A stretch of DNA of 50,211 nt from Bacillota bacterium (GTDB lineage: Bacteria; Bacillota; Sulfobacillia; Sulfobacillales; Sulfobacillaceae), in the NCBI GenBank assembly GCA_021797825.1, contig JAJZZA010000019.1, positions 1 through 50,211 on the forward strand, in the 5' to 3' direction. Within the stretch, counting starts at the first letter, position 1. The number at the start of each line of letters is the position of its first letter. Position numbers and translations under genes: made by a program. The notes beneath the pieces are model-generated. The model did not search any database, had not been told where the DNA came from, and was given only the letters and a program-made list of their open reading frames with translations. Shown in pieces: positions 1 through 8,825 of this stretch.

Positions 1-141
1 CCGAGTCCCGCGCCAATCCCCGCGGACAACCGGGGAGGAGCGCCGGCGGCTGGCCACGATGCCGATCTTTTGGCGAACACATCCCGGGATGGAATGCTAA
101 GCCTCGGGGCCGTCACCCGCCGCCGGGGGGTCGCCGCATGA
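1..141 (+). CDS. 3' end of an unidentified gene (partial)
   Basis: Frame 1 is open from the window edge to a TGA at 139-141. That stop overlaps the ATG of the aminotransferase at 138-140 as an ATGA junction, the translational-coupling arrangement that recurs many times in this window. The last residues include GHDADLLA, which vaguely recalls the end of amidohydrolase-type proteins where an Asp-Ala-Asp-Leu motif precedes a short C-terminal strand. The fragment is only 46 codons long, so the family cannot be identified. A second frame is also open up to a TAA at 98-100, which lowers confidence. The coupling is the main argument that this frame is real. Confidence 0.4.
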   Translation, partial: PSPAPIPADNRGGAPAAGHDADLLANTSRDGMLSLGAVTRRRGVAA

Positions 142-1337
142 TCATCCAACCGGCCGAGCGGATCACCGGGCTGCCCGAGCAAATGTTCGCGCGGTTGGTC
201 CAGCAAGTCGAAGCCCGCCGACATCAAGGCTTGGACGTGATCAACCTCGGCCAGGGCAACCCGGACCAACCCACTCCGGATCGCATCGTGCGCGCCCTGC
301 AGGCGGCTGCGGAAAACCCGCGGTATCACCGCTATATCCCTTTTAGCGGCCTGGCCGAACTCAAACAGGCGGTGGCCGCCTGGTATCAAGCCCGGCACGG
401 GGTGACGCTGGATCCCGACCGCGAGGTCGCCATTCTTATCGGAAGCAAAATCGGCCTGCAAGAATTGGCGTTGTGTTTGCTAAATCCCGGCGACGTGGCT
501 CTAGTGCCCGATCCGGGCTATCCCGACTATTGGTCGGGCATCCGCTTGGCCCAGGGCACCATGCTCCCGTTGCGGCTTAAGGCAGACATGAATTTTCTGC
601 CCGATCTGGACGAGTGGCATCCCCAGGCGCGGCTCGCGTTTGTCAATTATCCCAACAACCCCACCGGCCGTCTGGCGCCGCCCGGCTTTTATGATGACGC
701 CATTCGCCAAGCGGCGCGCTTCGGCACCGTGATTGCCCACGACCTCGCCTACGGCGACATCGTCTATGATGGTCTCGAGTCGGTCAGTCTGCTCTCCCGT
801 CCCGGCGGCAAAGACGTCGGGGTCGAGTTCACCACCCTGTCCAAATCCTATAACATGGCGGGGTGGCGTCTAGGGTTTGCCGCCGGCCATCACACCATCA
901 TCCGCCTGATCGAACTGCTTCAGGACCATTTGCATTGCAGCCAGTTCGGCGCGGTACAAGCCGCCGGCATCGCCGCGCTGTCCGGACCGGAGGCCGAGGT
1001 GGTCCGACTGCGGGAACTCTTTCAAGCGCGACGCGACCGTTTCCTGGCCACCGCCGCCGCGCACGGATGGGATGGGGTTCCTGCCTCGCAGGGATCCATC
1101 TTCATGTGGTGCCCGGTGCCGGGCCCGGCTTCGGCCCTGGCCTGGGCGGAGCGGCTATTGGAAGAAGAAAATGTCATGGTGGCCCCCGGATCCGGATTCG
1201 GCCCAGGCGGGGAAGGCTACATCCGGATTTCCCTCACCGAATCGGCCGAACGGCTCGAGAGCGCAGCCATCAAAATCGCCCGCGCCCTGGCGCGCCACGC
1301 TGCCGGCCAGCGGACACCAGGGACGGTCGGACCCTAA
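138..1337 (+). CDS. PLP aminotransferase, MtnE/DapL-like (fold type I)
   Basis: This 399-residue class I/II aminotransferase uses pyridoxal phosphate. Visible landmarks are NLGQGNPDQPTP (about 36-47), PDPGYPDYWSG (124-134), NYPNNPTG (170-177), HDLAYGD (201-207) and the Schiff-base lysine K236 in TLSKSYNMAGWRLGF. These blocks match, as far as I recall, Bacillus MtnE (YkrV), which transaminates 4-methylthio-2-oxobutanoate in methionine salvage. LL-diaminopimelate aminotransferases and other PatA-like enzymes share most of them, so the substrate is uncertain. No other methionine-salvage gene lies nearby. The ATG overlaps the stop of the preceding frame, and a G-rich stretch at 123-130 could act as ribosome binding site. 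The M61 peptidase gene follows after 29 bases and may be cotranscribed. Confidence 0.85.
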   Translation: MIIQPAERITGLPEQMFARLVQQVEARRHQGLDVINLGQGNPDQPTPDRIVRALQAAAENPRYHRYIPFSGLAELKQAVAAWYQARHGVTLDPDREVAILIGSKIGLQELALCLLNPGDVALVPDPGYPDYWSGIRLAQGTMLPLRLKADMNFLPDLDEWHPQARLAFVNYPNNPTGRLAPPGFYDDAIRQAARFGTVIAHDLAYGDIVYDGLESVSLLSRPGGKDVGVEFTTLSKSYNMAGWRLGFAAGHHTIIRLIELLQDHLHCSQFGAVQAAGIAALSGPEAEVVRLRELFQARRDRFLATAAAHGWDGVPASQGSIFMWCPVPGPASALAWAERLLEEENVMVAPGSGFGPGGEGYIRISLTESAERLESAAIKIARALARHAAGQRTPGTVGP

Positions 1338-1366
1338 CCGCCACAAACCACCGCAAGGAGGTTCTC

Positions 1367-3193
1367 ATGGAGCCCACCGAACGTTTTACGGTAAGTTTTT
1401 TGGAACCGGGCCTGCACATCTACCACGTCACGCTGGAGGTGGGCAATCTTCCCGCCGGCCGGCATGCGCTAAGTCTTCCGGTCTGGACCCCGGGTTCGTA
1501 TGAAGTGCGGGACTTTGCCCGCCACCTCTTCAATCTGGCCGTCAGTGCCGACGACACCGTGCTGGAAGTCTACCATGCCGCCAAGAACCGGTGGCTCTTC
1601 GAGACCGTCCGCCCGGGTGCCGTGCGCATCACCTACCAGGTGTACGCGTTTGATCCGGGGGTTTCTTTGAGCCATCTCGATCAGAGCCACGCGTTTTGGA
1701 ACGGGGCCCAGCTCTTCTTGCTGGTCGATGAATACAAGCAATTGCCCATCGAGCTCGAAATCCAGGCGCCGCCGGGTTGGATCCCCGCCACCGGATTAGA
1801 TCGCTCCCCCGACCATCCCGGTCTCTTCCGGGCGGAAAACTACGACGGACTCATCGACTCGCCCGTCGAAGTCGGCACTCACCGCACCCTGTCCTTCGCG
1901 GTGGATGGCAAGCCCCACAGCGTGGTGCTATGGGGTCAAGGCAACGAGGACACGGAGCGGTTGGCCGCCGATATCGAGCAGATTGTGCGCACCCAAGGGG
2001 AAATGTTCGGGGGGTTGCCGTATGCTCACTACACGTTTATCCTGCATTTGGGCGACCGCGGGACCGGCGGACTGGAGCATCTCAATTCCACGGTCTGCGG
2101 CATCCAGCGGTTTCAGTTCCGCCCCGAGAAGAACTACCGCAAGGTCTTAAGCCTGATCGCGCATGAATTTTTCCATTTGTGGAACGTCAAACGCATCCAT
2201 CCCGACATGCTGGGCCCCTTCGATTACAATCAGGAGACTTACGTCCGCTTGCTTTGGGCCCTGGAGGGGTTTACCGACTACTATGCGTATTTAACCCTTA
2301 GGCGGGCGGGTCTCTATACCGTCAACCATTACCTGTCCGGTTTAGCGACGCGCATCAAGCAATACGAAGCCCAGCCGGGACGCTTCGTGCAGAGTCTGAG
2401 CGAAGCCAGCTTCGACACCTGGATTAAGTACTATAAGCGCCACGCCGACTCCCCCAACCGCACCATCTCCTATTACCTCAAAGGCGATCTGGTTGGCACC
2501 TGCCTCGATCTCGAAATTCGCCAGCGGACCGCAAACCGTCAATCCCTGGACAGTGTCCTCAAACGGCTCTACCAGCGCTACGGTCAAGACGGCCTCGGAT
2601 TTCCGGAGTCGGTCTATCAAGAGACGGTGGAGGAAGTCGGCGAATCGTCATTCGAAGAGTTTTTCCGACAATATATCCACGGCGTCGCCCCGGTGCCCTT
2701 TGAGCACTATTTGGCTTACGCGGGACTGGCCCTGGAACGCCGCTACAAACAGCCGGCCAGCGACCGCGGTCCTGAGGACTCCGAAGATGTCGGGGAGGAT
2801 GAACGGGACAAACCGGTCGCGGCCGGCGAAACCTTGCCCTGGCTCGGCATCGAAACCACTCCGCACCGGCACCGGGCGACAGTGTCCGTCAGTTACACGC
2901 ACGGACCTGCCCGCGCGCTCTTAAATCCCGGAGACGAAATCGTCGCGCTGAACGGCTACCAAATCGCGGGCCCCTCCGATCTGGCCAAGCGGCTGCGATT
3001 AAACCATCGCAGCGGAGAACCGGTCGAAGTCGCCTTTTTCCGGCGAGGCCGCTTGGAGACAGCGTCCATCGTGCTGGCCGACGCGCCGTTTAACCACCTC
3101 ACCATTAAACCGTTGCCGACCGCTTCGTCCTTACAACGGACCATCTACCAGGACTGGCTAAATGCGGAGTGGCCGGAACCGGTCAGTCAATAA
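1367..3193 (+). CDS. M61 family metallopeptidase with C-terminal PDZ domain
   Basis: This is a 608-residue member of the M61 (glycyl aminopeptidase-like) family, zinc enzymes of the gluzincin fold. The N-terminal beta domain carries the family signature PGSYEVRDFARH (about 42-53). The zinc site is HEFFH (266-270), with the third ligand E300 in the block LEGFTDYY. A PDZ domain covers roughly 505-590 and presumably binds peptide C-termini. The frame is open from 863, but AAGGAGG at 1355-1361 lies 5 bases before the ATG at 1367, and the protein from there begins like other M61 enzymes, so the longer reading overlapping the aminotransferase is discarded. No signal peptide is seen, so it is probably cytoplasmic. 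Natural substrates are poorly known for this family. Confidence 0.9.
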   Translation: MEPTERFTVSFLEPGLHIYHVTLEVGNLPAGRHALSLPVWTPGSYEVRDFARHLFNLAVSADDTVLEVYHAAKNRWLFETVRPGAVRITYQVYAFDPGVSLSHLDQSHAFWNGAQLFLLVDEYKQLPIELEIQAPPGWIPATGLDRSPDHPGLFRAENYDGLIDSPVEVGTHRTLSFAVDGKPHSVVLWGQGNEDTERLAADIEQIVRTQGEMFGGLPYAHYTFILHLGDRGTGGLEHLNSTVCGIQRFQFRPEKNYRKVLSLIAHEFFHLWNVKRIHPDMLGPFDYNQETYVRLLWALEGFTDYYAYLTLRRAGLYTVNHYLSGLATRIKQYEAQPGRFVQSLSEASFDTWIKYYKRHADSPNRTISYYLKGDLVGTCLDLEIRQRTANRQSLDSVLKRLYQRYGQDGLGFPESVYQETVEEVGESSFEEFFRQYIHGVAPVPFEHYLAYAGLALERRYKQPASDRGPEDSEDVGEDERDKPVAAGETLPWLGIETTPHRHRATVSVSYTHGPARALLNPGDEIVALNGYQIAGPSDLAKRLRLNHRSGEPVEVAFFRRGRLETASIVLADAPFNHLTIKPLPTASSLQRTIYQDWLNAEWPEPVSQ

Positions 3194-3218
3194 CGGGGGA
3201 GGAGCAAGCGCCACGCGC

Positions 3219-4367
3219 GTGTTGTGGATTTCCAAGGCCGCGGTGACGGCATCCTACCGCGCCAAAATCCTGTATGCCAATCGCTTGGCGCCCAACTGGA
3301 CGATTGGCGTCGTCACCGGCTTGGGCTGGGGCCCGGTCACCTTCGAGCCCCGGCCCGAGGATGGCGAGTATCCGCTTTACCAACTGCCGCAAGGACTCTC
3401 CGGCCGCAACCATTTTCATTGGTACCGCGGTCTGGCCGCCGTGGTCCGCGCCTTTAGCCCCGACATCCTGCATATCGACGAGGAGCATTACAGCGCGGTC
3501 ACCGCCCAGTCCATTCGCATCGCCCGCCAACAGCAGATCCCGCATATCATCTTTCAGACCTGGCAAAATATTTACAAGCGGTATCCCTGGCCATTTTCCG
3601 CTATTGAACAGATGGTCTTCGCTTCGGCCGAGGCGGCTTTGGCGGGCACCGAGGAAATCCGGGACGTCCTGCGTCAAAAAGGCTTCACCCGCCCCATCGC
3701 CATCATTCCGCTGGGTACCGACACCGAATCCTTTCGGCCGTTTCCCCCGGAGGTGCGGCAGGCGGCCCGGCGTGAGTTCGGCACGGAGGGAACCTTCGCG
3801 GTGGGCTACATCGGTCGTCTGGTGGAAGCCAAGGGCCTCCCCGATCTGTTCGACGGCCTACTGCCCTGGCTCGCCGACGAAGCGCGGAACCGTCTGGTTA
3901 TCGCCGGGGATGGCCCCTGGCGGGAGAAAGGCCGCCAGCGCGCCGCAGAGCGCGGTCTGGCCAAACAAGTCCGATGGCTGCCGTGGCTGCCATCGGACGC
4001 TGTGCCTCGCCTCATGAACGCGTTGGACCTGCTGGTGGTGCCGTCGCGGACGACGCCCGGCTGGAAAGAACAGTTCGGGCGCGTGCTGACCGAAGCCATG
4101 GCCACTGGCCTTCCCGTCATCGGCTCCAGCAGCGGCGAGATTCCCCGCGTCCTCGATACGGCCGGTTTAATCTTCCCCGAGGGCGACGCCAACGCCCTGC
4201 GCGCCGGGGTGGCCAGCCTGGCCGCAGATCCGGTCCGCCGCGAGGAGTTGGTCCGCCGCGGACTGGAACGGGTCCACGCGCGCTACACGCAAGCCGCGGT
4301 CGCCCGCCAACTGCTGGCGTTCTATCAAACCCTCGGCCCTACTCCAAGTCCGCAATCAGACGGGTAA
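3219..4367 (+). CDS. glycosyltransferase family 4 (GT-B fold)
   Basis: This is a retaining GT4-type glycosyltransferase. The N-terminal half has an acceptor-binding Rossmann-like domain. The C-terminal donor domain shows GYIGRLVEAKGLPDLF, IAGDGPW and EQFGRVLTEAMATGLPVIGS, the last corresponding to the EX7E-type donor site. The start is uncertain: GTG 3219 follows GGGGGAGGA at 3195-3203 with a long 15-base spacer, whereas ATG 3162 lies inside the M61 gene and would add 19 atypical residues. The 3' end overlaps the convergent S53 peptidase gene by 29 bases. Sugar donor and acceptor cannot be read from the sequence. It stands apart from the main polysaccharide operons, so it may serve a different glycan or glycolipid. 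Confidence 0.85.
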   Translation: MLWISKAAVTASYRAKILYANRLAPNWTIGVVTGLGWGPVTFEPRPEDGEYPLYQLPQGLSGRNHFHWYRGLAAVVRAFSPDILHIDEEHYSAVTAQSIRIARQQQIPHIIFQTWQNIYKRYPWPFSAIEQMVFASAEAALAGTEEIRDVLRQKGFTRPIAIIPLGTDTESFRPFPPEVRQAARREFGTEGTFAVGYIGRLVEAKGLPDLFDGLLPWLADEARNRLVIAGDGPWREKGRQRAAERGLAKQVRWLPWLPSDAVPRLMNALDLLVVPSRTTPGWKEQFGRVLTEAMATGLPVIGSSSGEIPRVLDTAGLIFPEGDANALRAGVASLAADPVRREELVRRGLERVHARYTQAAVARQLLAFYQTLGPTPSPQSDG

Positions 4368-5910
4368 GATCGGGACTGCCCCACCCCGTCACCGCGTCCC
4401 AACCCGGTCCGCAGGAATACCCGGCCACCCCCGCGTAGGAATTGTTGCCGATCACGATGTCATGAAACACCGGCGTCGCTCCCAGCGCGTAGAGACGCGG
4501 GTTGAAAAGCCCGATCGGCCCTTTCTGGGCGGCCGCCCGCGCCTGATTGAGGCAGGCCCCCGCCGCCGCCCAAATGGGGGAGGCCACGGAGGTTCCGCCC
4601 ACCACCGCCGCGGAACCTTGAAAGACCACCGCGTACCCGGTATCGGGGTCGGCATTGGCCGCCACGTCGGGCACTCCCCTCCCGGCGTGAAAGCCTGGCT
4701 TGACGGGCAAAGCGATTCCGATCTGAAAAGCGGGCACGGGAAACACCTGGCTAATGCCGCCGCCCGAAGCGCCATTGTTATTGGTGTCCGTCCATCCGGT
4801 CTCGCGCGCAATCGAGCCGTTCGGATTCAACAGCAAACGGGTTCCCCCTACCGCCACCGCGTGCGGGCAATTGGCGGGGGCGTCGGCATGCGCAATCAAC
4901 CGGCCCGCGCCGTGCAGTCCATAGGCGCCCTGATCGCCGGAGGCGACAAAGGTGGTGATGCCAATGATGGCGCCATGAGCCATGACGCTGTTCCAGGCCT
5001 CCATCACCCGTGGCGGAAAGCGGCTCTCGCCATCGCCGTAACTGATGGACAGCACCGTTGGCCGATGGACAGTGTCGTGAATCGCCGTGTGCAGCGCCTT
5101 TAACACAGACAGGCCGAACGAGACGTCAGTGCCGCCCGCGGAGGCCTCATAAACCACCAGGTGCGCGCCGGGTGCCATCGCGCCGGCCCATTCGACATCC
5201 AAGGTGGCCTCCAAATCCCAGGCATTGGCTCCGCCGTCGTTGGCCGTGCCATCCACCGACACGAAGCTCAAAGTGGGCGTCGGCAGGTGATACGCCGACC
5301 AGAAAGCCATCACATCGTACGTGCTGTAGCCGTTGGAAAACTCGAGCAAGCCGATCGTCATCCCCGATCCGTCGTAAGTGGAGGGAAAGGCGTAGGCGCG
5401 CTTGATGTCGGCGGGGAAAAACCCCTGCCCTTGATTGGCCAACTGCTCGGTGTCGCGGGGAAATCGCACGGATGGGATAAGCCGGGCCACGTTATCCAAT
5501 CCCGCGATGCCCGCCACCCAGGGCTCCATCCAATCGGGAACCTGCGGTTCGCGGGTTGGTTGGTAATAGGTCGTGGTATCTTTCACCTCGACCCGAAACG
5601 CGAGATCGAACGTCTTCGCGACCGCGGCCATCGTCCCCGCCAGCCAAAACACCAGGCCGTCCGGCCGTACCGTCAAGCCGCTGCCGGATAGCCACTCGGT
5701 CATCTGCGTCGCCAGTTCGGGCGGCACTCCATGTCGAGTGAGAAATTCCGCGCGGTCCAGCGGCCCGTCTTGAGACAAAACCGTCTGCTCCGCGTCGGCC
5801 AGGTTTACCGGATGCAACACCAGTGCGAGTTCCAGGGGACGGTCCGAATCCGCCGCCGGCACCCCCGGGACCCCATCCTGCGGCAGCATGTGACCGGTAA
5901 GACGCCCCAT
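4339..5910 (-). CDS. S53 (sedolisin/kumamolisin) acid serine-carboxyl peptidase proenzyme
   Basis: This 523-residue protein has an N-terminal pro-kumamolisin activation domain (about 20-150) and a subtilisin-like catalytic domain. The catalytic residues of the family are all visible: E234 and D238 in LEATLDVEWAGAMAPGA, the oxyanion Asp D326 in ASGDQGAYG, and S441 in GGTSVASPIWAA. Calcium-site aspartates are expected near FHDI (484) and GWDAVTGWGSPD (505). Such enzymes cleave proteins at low pH after autocatalytic removal of the prodomain. No classical signal peptide precedes the prodomain, as I recall is also true of kumamolisin, so the export route is unclear. GGGAGGTG stands just upstream of the ATG at 5910. 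The gene end overlaps the convergent GT4 gene by 29 bases. Confidence 0.93.
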   Translation of the reverse strand: MGRLTGHMLPQDGVPGVPAADSDRPLELALVLHPVNLADAEQTVLSQDGPLDRAEFLTRHGVPPELATQMTEWLSGSGLTVRPDGLVFWLAGTMAAVAKTFDLAFRVEVKDTTTYYQPTREPQVPDWMEPWVAGIAGLDNVARLIPSVRFPRDTEQLANQGQGFFPADIKRAYAFPSTYDGSGMTIGLLEFSNGYSTYDVMAFWSAYHLPTPTLSFVSVDGTANDGGANAWDLEATLDVEWAGAMAPGAHLVVYEASAGGTDVSFGLSVLKALHTAIHDTVHRPTVLSISYGDGESRFPPRVMEAWNSVMAHGAIIGITTFVASGDQGAYGLHGAGRLIAHADAPANCPHAVAVGGTRLLLNPNGSIARETGWTDTNNNGASGGGISQVFPVPAFQIGIALPVKPGFHAGRGVPDVAANADPDTGYAVVFQGSAAVVGGTSVASPIWAAAGACLNQARAAAQKGPIGLFNPRLYALGATPVFHDIVIGNNSYAGVAGYSCGPGWDAVTGWGSPDLTRLIADLE

Positions 5911-5935
5911 GTTTGCACCTCCCTCAGATTATCCG

Positions 5936-5953
5936 ATGGCTAGCATATGGCTA
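5936..5953. promoter_or_regulatory. 11-bp-spaced direct repeat upstream of the S53 gene
   Basis: ATGGCTA occurs at 5936-5942 and again at 5947-5953, one helical turn apart, in the short A/T-richer gap between the S53 start and the zinc-ribbon gene. On the minus strand the A/T-rich hexamer GATAAT lies between the repeats and the S53 ribosome binding site. This spacing suits a regulator binding one face of the DNA, but no -35 box is evident and the repeat is short enough to be chance. Confidence 0.25.
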
Positions 5954-5976
5954 TCTTGACCATATCGTGACAGAGT

Positions 5977-6441
5977 TTAAGGAATCCCCCACGGGGTGAG
6001 ACGGTGCCGGGTTTGCGTCTGGCAGCGCGGGCAGAGCACGCTTAACTGAATTTCTCCCCGGGAATCGGGCGGCAACGCGTTGGACAGAGCTTCGGCCACC
6101 TCTCCCGGCGGAACGGGGCGTTGACAGGTTTCGCAAGTGCGCAGCCGCTCATCCCAGCGGTCATCCTCCTCGACCACGGCGTCCGCGAGGTCACCGCGCT
6201 CTACCAGCACCGGCGAGCGGACCGGGCCAGCCGCCAGCACCCGGGTGATGGCGGCGGCACCCACCCGTTCCATAATCGCCAGTTCGCTGGAAAACGGATC
6301 CTGCCGGGTTAAGCGCAGCCACAGGGAACGCGGCACCAAAACCGACACCAAGCCGGTGCCATCGCCGTGCGGCAGCGAGAACACCGCCCACGGTCCTTCG
6401 GGTGCATCTCCCAACATATGGAGCAGATCGATGTGCGCCAC
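5977..6441 (-). CDS. hypothetical protein with C-terminal zinc ribbon
   Basis: This 154-residue protein starts at GTG 6441, preceded by a run of six G residues with an A (AGGGGGG) five bases upstream. The first 90 residues look like a compact alpha/beta domain without a recognised motif. The C-terminal third holds two CxxC knuckles, CETC (about 103-106) and CPRC (about 137-140), spaced as in a zinc ribbon. The role is unknown; binding to nucleic acid or protein through the ribbon is possible. It lies 66 bases upstream of the S53 peptidase on the same strand, so the two may be cotranscribed. Confidence 0.65.
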   Translation of the reverse strand: MAHIDLLHMLGDAPEGPWAVFSLPHGDGTGLVSVLVPRSLWLRLTRQDPFSSELAIMERVGAAAITRVLAAGPVRSPVLVERGDLADAVVEEDDRWDERLRTCETCQRPVPPGEVAEALSNALPPDSRGEIQLSVLCPRCQTQTRHRLTPWGIP

Positions 6442-6921
6442 GTCAACCCCCCTGCTCGATTAAATCTCGGTTAACAGCAAAGTCTTCCCCTGAATTCTAC
6501 CAGACATTGCCGGATCAAGCGCGGTTCCATTGGGCGTCGCCGATTAGCCGCGTCGTGCAAAGGATGGGCGCCAGACGCCGGGCGGGGCCCCGCCCGGCGT
6601 CAGCACCCGTCCAACCGCAGGGTTTAACGGGACAGGATGCCCCGCCGAGATTTCTGCGGGCACGCACGGGGATGCCGAGGCGGTCGCGGAGCGGCGGCAA
6701 AACCCCATGGGGGCATTGCCCTTCATGACGGGGCAGCCGCTTGACTTGCCGGAATGCCTGCGAAGGTATGGCTGGGGATGGGGCCCGCCACCAACCGGAG
6801 CCGCGCTGAAAAATGGCGATAACCTGCAGGCACAGCCGTCCCGGGGATTTCACGGCGCGGGCGAGAGTGGCCGACACTGGCGATTCGGTGCAAGGGCGCG
6901 GACTGCGCGTAGCCGTGGGGC
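6442..6921. other. 480-bp intergenic region without a supported gene
   Basis: No open frame here has both a ribosome binding site and a plausible protein. The longest frame (6515-7069, minus) runs into the sugar-transferase gene and is rich in Arg, Pro and Gly. The only notable structure is the palindrome at 6575-6600. No RNA gene signature was recognised. Confidence 0.5.
6575..6600. repeat. 26-bp perfect palindrome, GC-only core
   Basis: The 26 bases at 6575-6600 equal their own reverse complement and consist almost entirely of G and C (ends ACGCC...GGCGT). It lies about 320 bases beyond the stop of the sugar-transferase gene at 6922. No T-run follows on either strand, so it is not a standard intrinsic terminator. 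It could act as a transcript-stabilising hairpin or protein-binding site. Confidence 0.5.
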
Positions 6922-8325
6922 TTAGTGGGCTCCCCGCTGCATAAAGACCGCGGGAATGGTCTTGGCAATAATCTTCACATCCAACAAGAGCGACCAAGAG
7001 TCGATATATTCCATATCGAGCTTCATCCACTCCTGGAAATCGACCTGGTTTCGGCCCGAGATCTGCCAAAGGCAGGTGATGCCGGGACGCACCGACAGCC
7101 GTTTGCGGTAATTCTCCCCATACTGCTCAACCTCGGAAGGAAGCGCCGGGCGGGGACCGACCACGCTCATTTGTCCCACCAGCACGTTGAACAGTTGGGG
7201 CAACTCATCCAAGCTGGTCTTGCGCAAAAATTTTCCAACCCGGGTGACCCGCGGATCGTCGGGAATCTTGAAAACCGGACCCGACATCACATTTAAGTGA
7301 CTCAAGTCGGTCTTGCGCGCTTCGGCGTCGCGAACCATGCTGCGAAACTTAAGGCACGGAAACTCGCGGCCGTTTAATCCGACGCGGCGCTGAACGAAAA
7401 ATATGGGGTTTTTCGGCTCCGCGATCTTTAAGGCCAGCGCCACCGCCAGCATAACGGGGGCGGTGAGCGCAATCCCGGCCGCCGCCAGCGCGATATCCAG
7501 TGCGCGCTTGACCAGTGAGCGCGAGGTCTGGTGAGCGTACGACGAGTCCACCACCAGCACCGAATTGCCGTAGAAATCGTAAAGACGCGACCGGTGCGCC
7601 AAGGCGCCGACTTCATCAAGCACCAGACGCACCTCTTTGCCTTGCTGGCGGGCTAGGCGAATGGCCGGCATCATGACGTCGTCCGCCACCGGCAGGGCAA
7701 TCACCACGGTGTCGACCACGGTGCTTTGGATAAGGGAGCGAAGCCGCTCCAGGGCGGCGCGGCCCGCGTTGGGATCGGCCAGCGGAATTTGCACCGCGTC
7801 CACCATCAGCATGCCCGCTTCCGGCACCGCCGCAACGGTGTCGGAAAAAATTTTCACCCGTTGGGGATAGCCAATCGCCACCAGTCGGCGCACATCGCGA
7901 CCACTGAGCCGGAAGTGGCCCAGGGATATTTTGATCACGGCATGCACAACCACCTGAAATGTCCAAGCCAAGGTCGGTAGCAGCACGAAAATCAGCCGCG
8001 AAAACCAGGTCGCCTTCACCGCAAAAATGACGACCGCCAACGCGATGCTGGCCTCCGCGCTGGATATCAGCAACATGGCCATTTCCGCCGGCATCTGATT
8101 CCACCGGCGGGAATAGCCCCGGAAGTTGAGTTTTAGGGCCAACCACGAGACACCCAGCACAACCACCGAAAACGAAAAGTAATAGGAGACCAGTTGCATC
8201 GTGGCGACATCGGGGTTGATCCAGGTCAGATAGATGTGAACCGCCACCAGATACGCGATATACGCCGCCCCGGTGTCAACAAACACCGCTAACTCGTCCC
8301 ACCGGTTGGTCCAGCCTTTGAGCAT
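6922..8325 (-). CDS. polyprenyl-phosphate hexose-1-phosphate transferase (WcaJ/CpsE type), initiates polysaccharide synthesis
   Basis: This 467-residue integral membrane protein belongs to the exopolysaccharide polyprenyl glycosylphosphotransferase family, which moves a sugar-1-phosphate from a UDP-sugar to undecaprenyl phosphate. The N-terminal half has about four or five membrane spans and a Rossmann-like CoA-binding-type region. The catalytic bacterial sugar transferase domain covers the last 200 residues, with [37 protein letters not shown] and [15 protein letters not shown]. The ATG at 8325 is chosen over 8343 because GGAGGTGG lies directly before it. A TATAAT box at 8359-8364 fits a short leader. 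The closest polysaccharide operon begins its end at 9656, beyond the divergent hydrolase, so this gene has its own promoter. Confidence 0.93.
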   Translation of the reverse strand: MLKGWTNRWDELAVFVDTGAAYIAYLVAVHIYLTWINPDVATMQLVSYYFSFSVVVLGVSWLALKLNFRGYSRRWNQMPAEMAMLLISSAEASIALAVVIFAVKATWFSRLIFVLLPTLAWTFQVVVHAVIKISLGHFRLSGRDVRRLVAIGYPQRVKIFSDTVAAVPEAGMLMVDAVQIPLADPNAGRAALERLRSLIQSTVVDTVVIALPVADDVMMPAIRLARQQGKEVRLVLDEVGALAHRSRLYDFYGNSVLVVDSSYAHQTSRSLVKRALDIALAAAGIALTAPVMLAVALALKIAEPKNPIFFVQRRVGLNGREFPCLKFRSMVRDAEARKTDLSHLNVMSGPVFKIPDDPRVTRVGKFLRKTSLDELPQLFNVLVGQMSVVGPRPALPSEVEQYGENYRKRLSVRPGITCLWQISGRNQVDFQEWMKLDMEYIDSWSLLLDVKIIAKTIPAVFMQRGAH

Positions 8326-8825
8326 CCACCCACCTCCGATCAACCCGCTCGCCTATCCATTATACATGGCTGGCACCATTCTGGATCCGGGGATTTTGAC
8401 CCCGCCATGTAAGATTGTCGGCTCATTCACCGGTTTTTGTCAGCATGACTGCCGTTTTGCGGGAGTTCGAGCCTCTGGCCCCACATCCCGGGGCAACCTC
8501 TCCAGATGCTCGACTCTGTCTGGCAAGCGCAAGGCTGGTCGCAGGTTTGCCGCCGGGGCGGCATTGCGGCCCGCCCGTCCGCGAACTATACTCGAACGAA
8601 GCGCCCGCCCTTTTACCCTGTCTGGACAAGGCTTGGCGGCGGCGCGGCCTTTGTTGCCGTGAAGAAAGCGGGTCCCCGGGAATGGGGCGCGGGCACCGGC
8701 TGCAAACAGCCAGACGGGCCGGCTTACCGAAAAACCGGCGAGAAGGAAAAACCAAATGATCCGGCTGGCCCGCGCTCCCGCCGGCGGACCAGCTGGCAAT
8801 GCGCCATGCGAAAGGAGTTCCCGCC
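8326..8825. other. 500-bp divergent intergenic region
   Basis: This region separates the leftward sugar-transferase gene from the rightward hydrolase gene. It holds the TATAAT box at 8359-8364 and the hydrolase ribosome binding site AAAGGAG at 8811-8817. Several frames are open because of the high GC content, but none has a credible start and protein. I could not fit a known riboswitch or tRNA to it. Confidence 0.5.
8359..8364 (-). promoter_or_regulatory. TATAAT -10 element for the sugar-transferase gene
   Basis: A perfect TATAAT on the minus strand, preceded directly by TG, lies 33 bases upstream of the ATG at 8325. No good -35 hexamer is seen 16-18 bases further upstream, so an extended -10 type promoter is likely. 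Transcription would begin near 8350. Confidence 0.45.

Noticed and set aside
863-1366. N-terminal extension of the M61 peptidase frame over the aminotransferase gene
   Set aside because: AAGGAGG before ATG 1367 and homology beginning there show the true start. The extension is Arg/Pro/Gly-rich shadow coding.
6515-7069. 184-residue minus-strand frame at the end of the sugar-transferase gene
   Set aside because: It overlaps the conserved end of that gene in another frame, has no ribosome binding site and has the composition of a GC-rich shadow.
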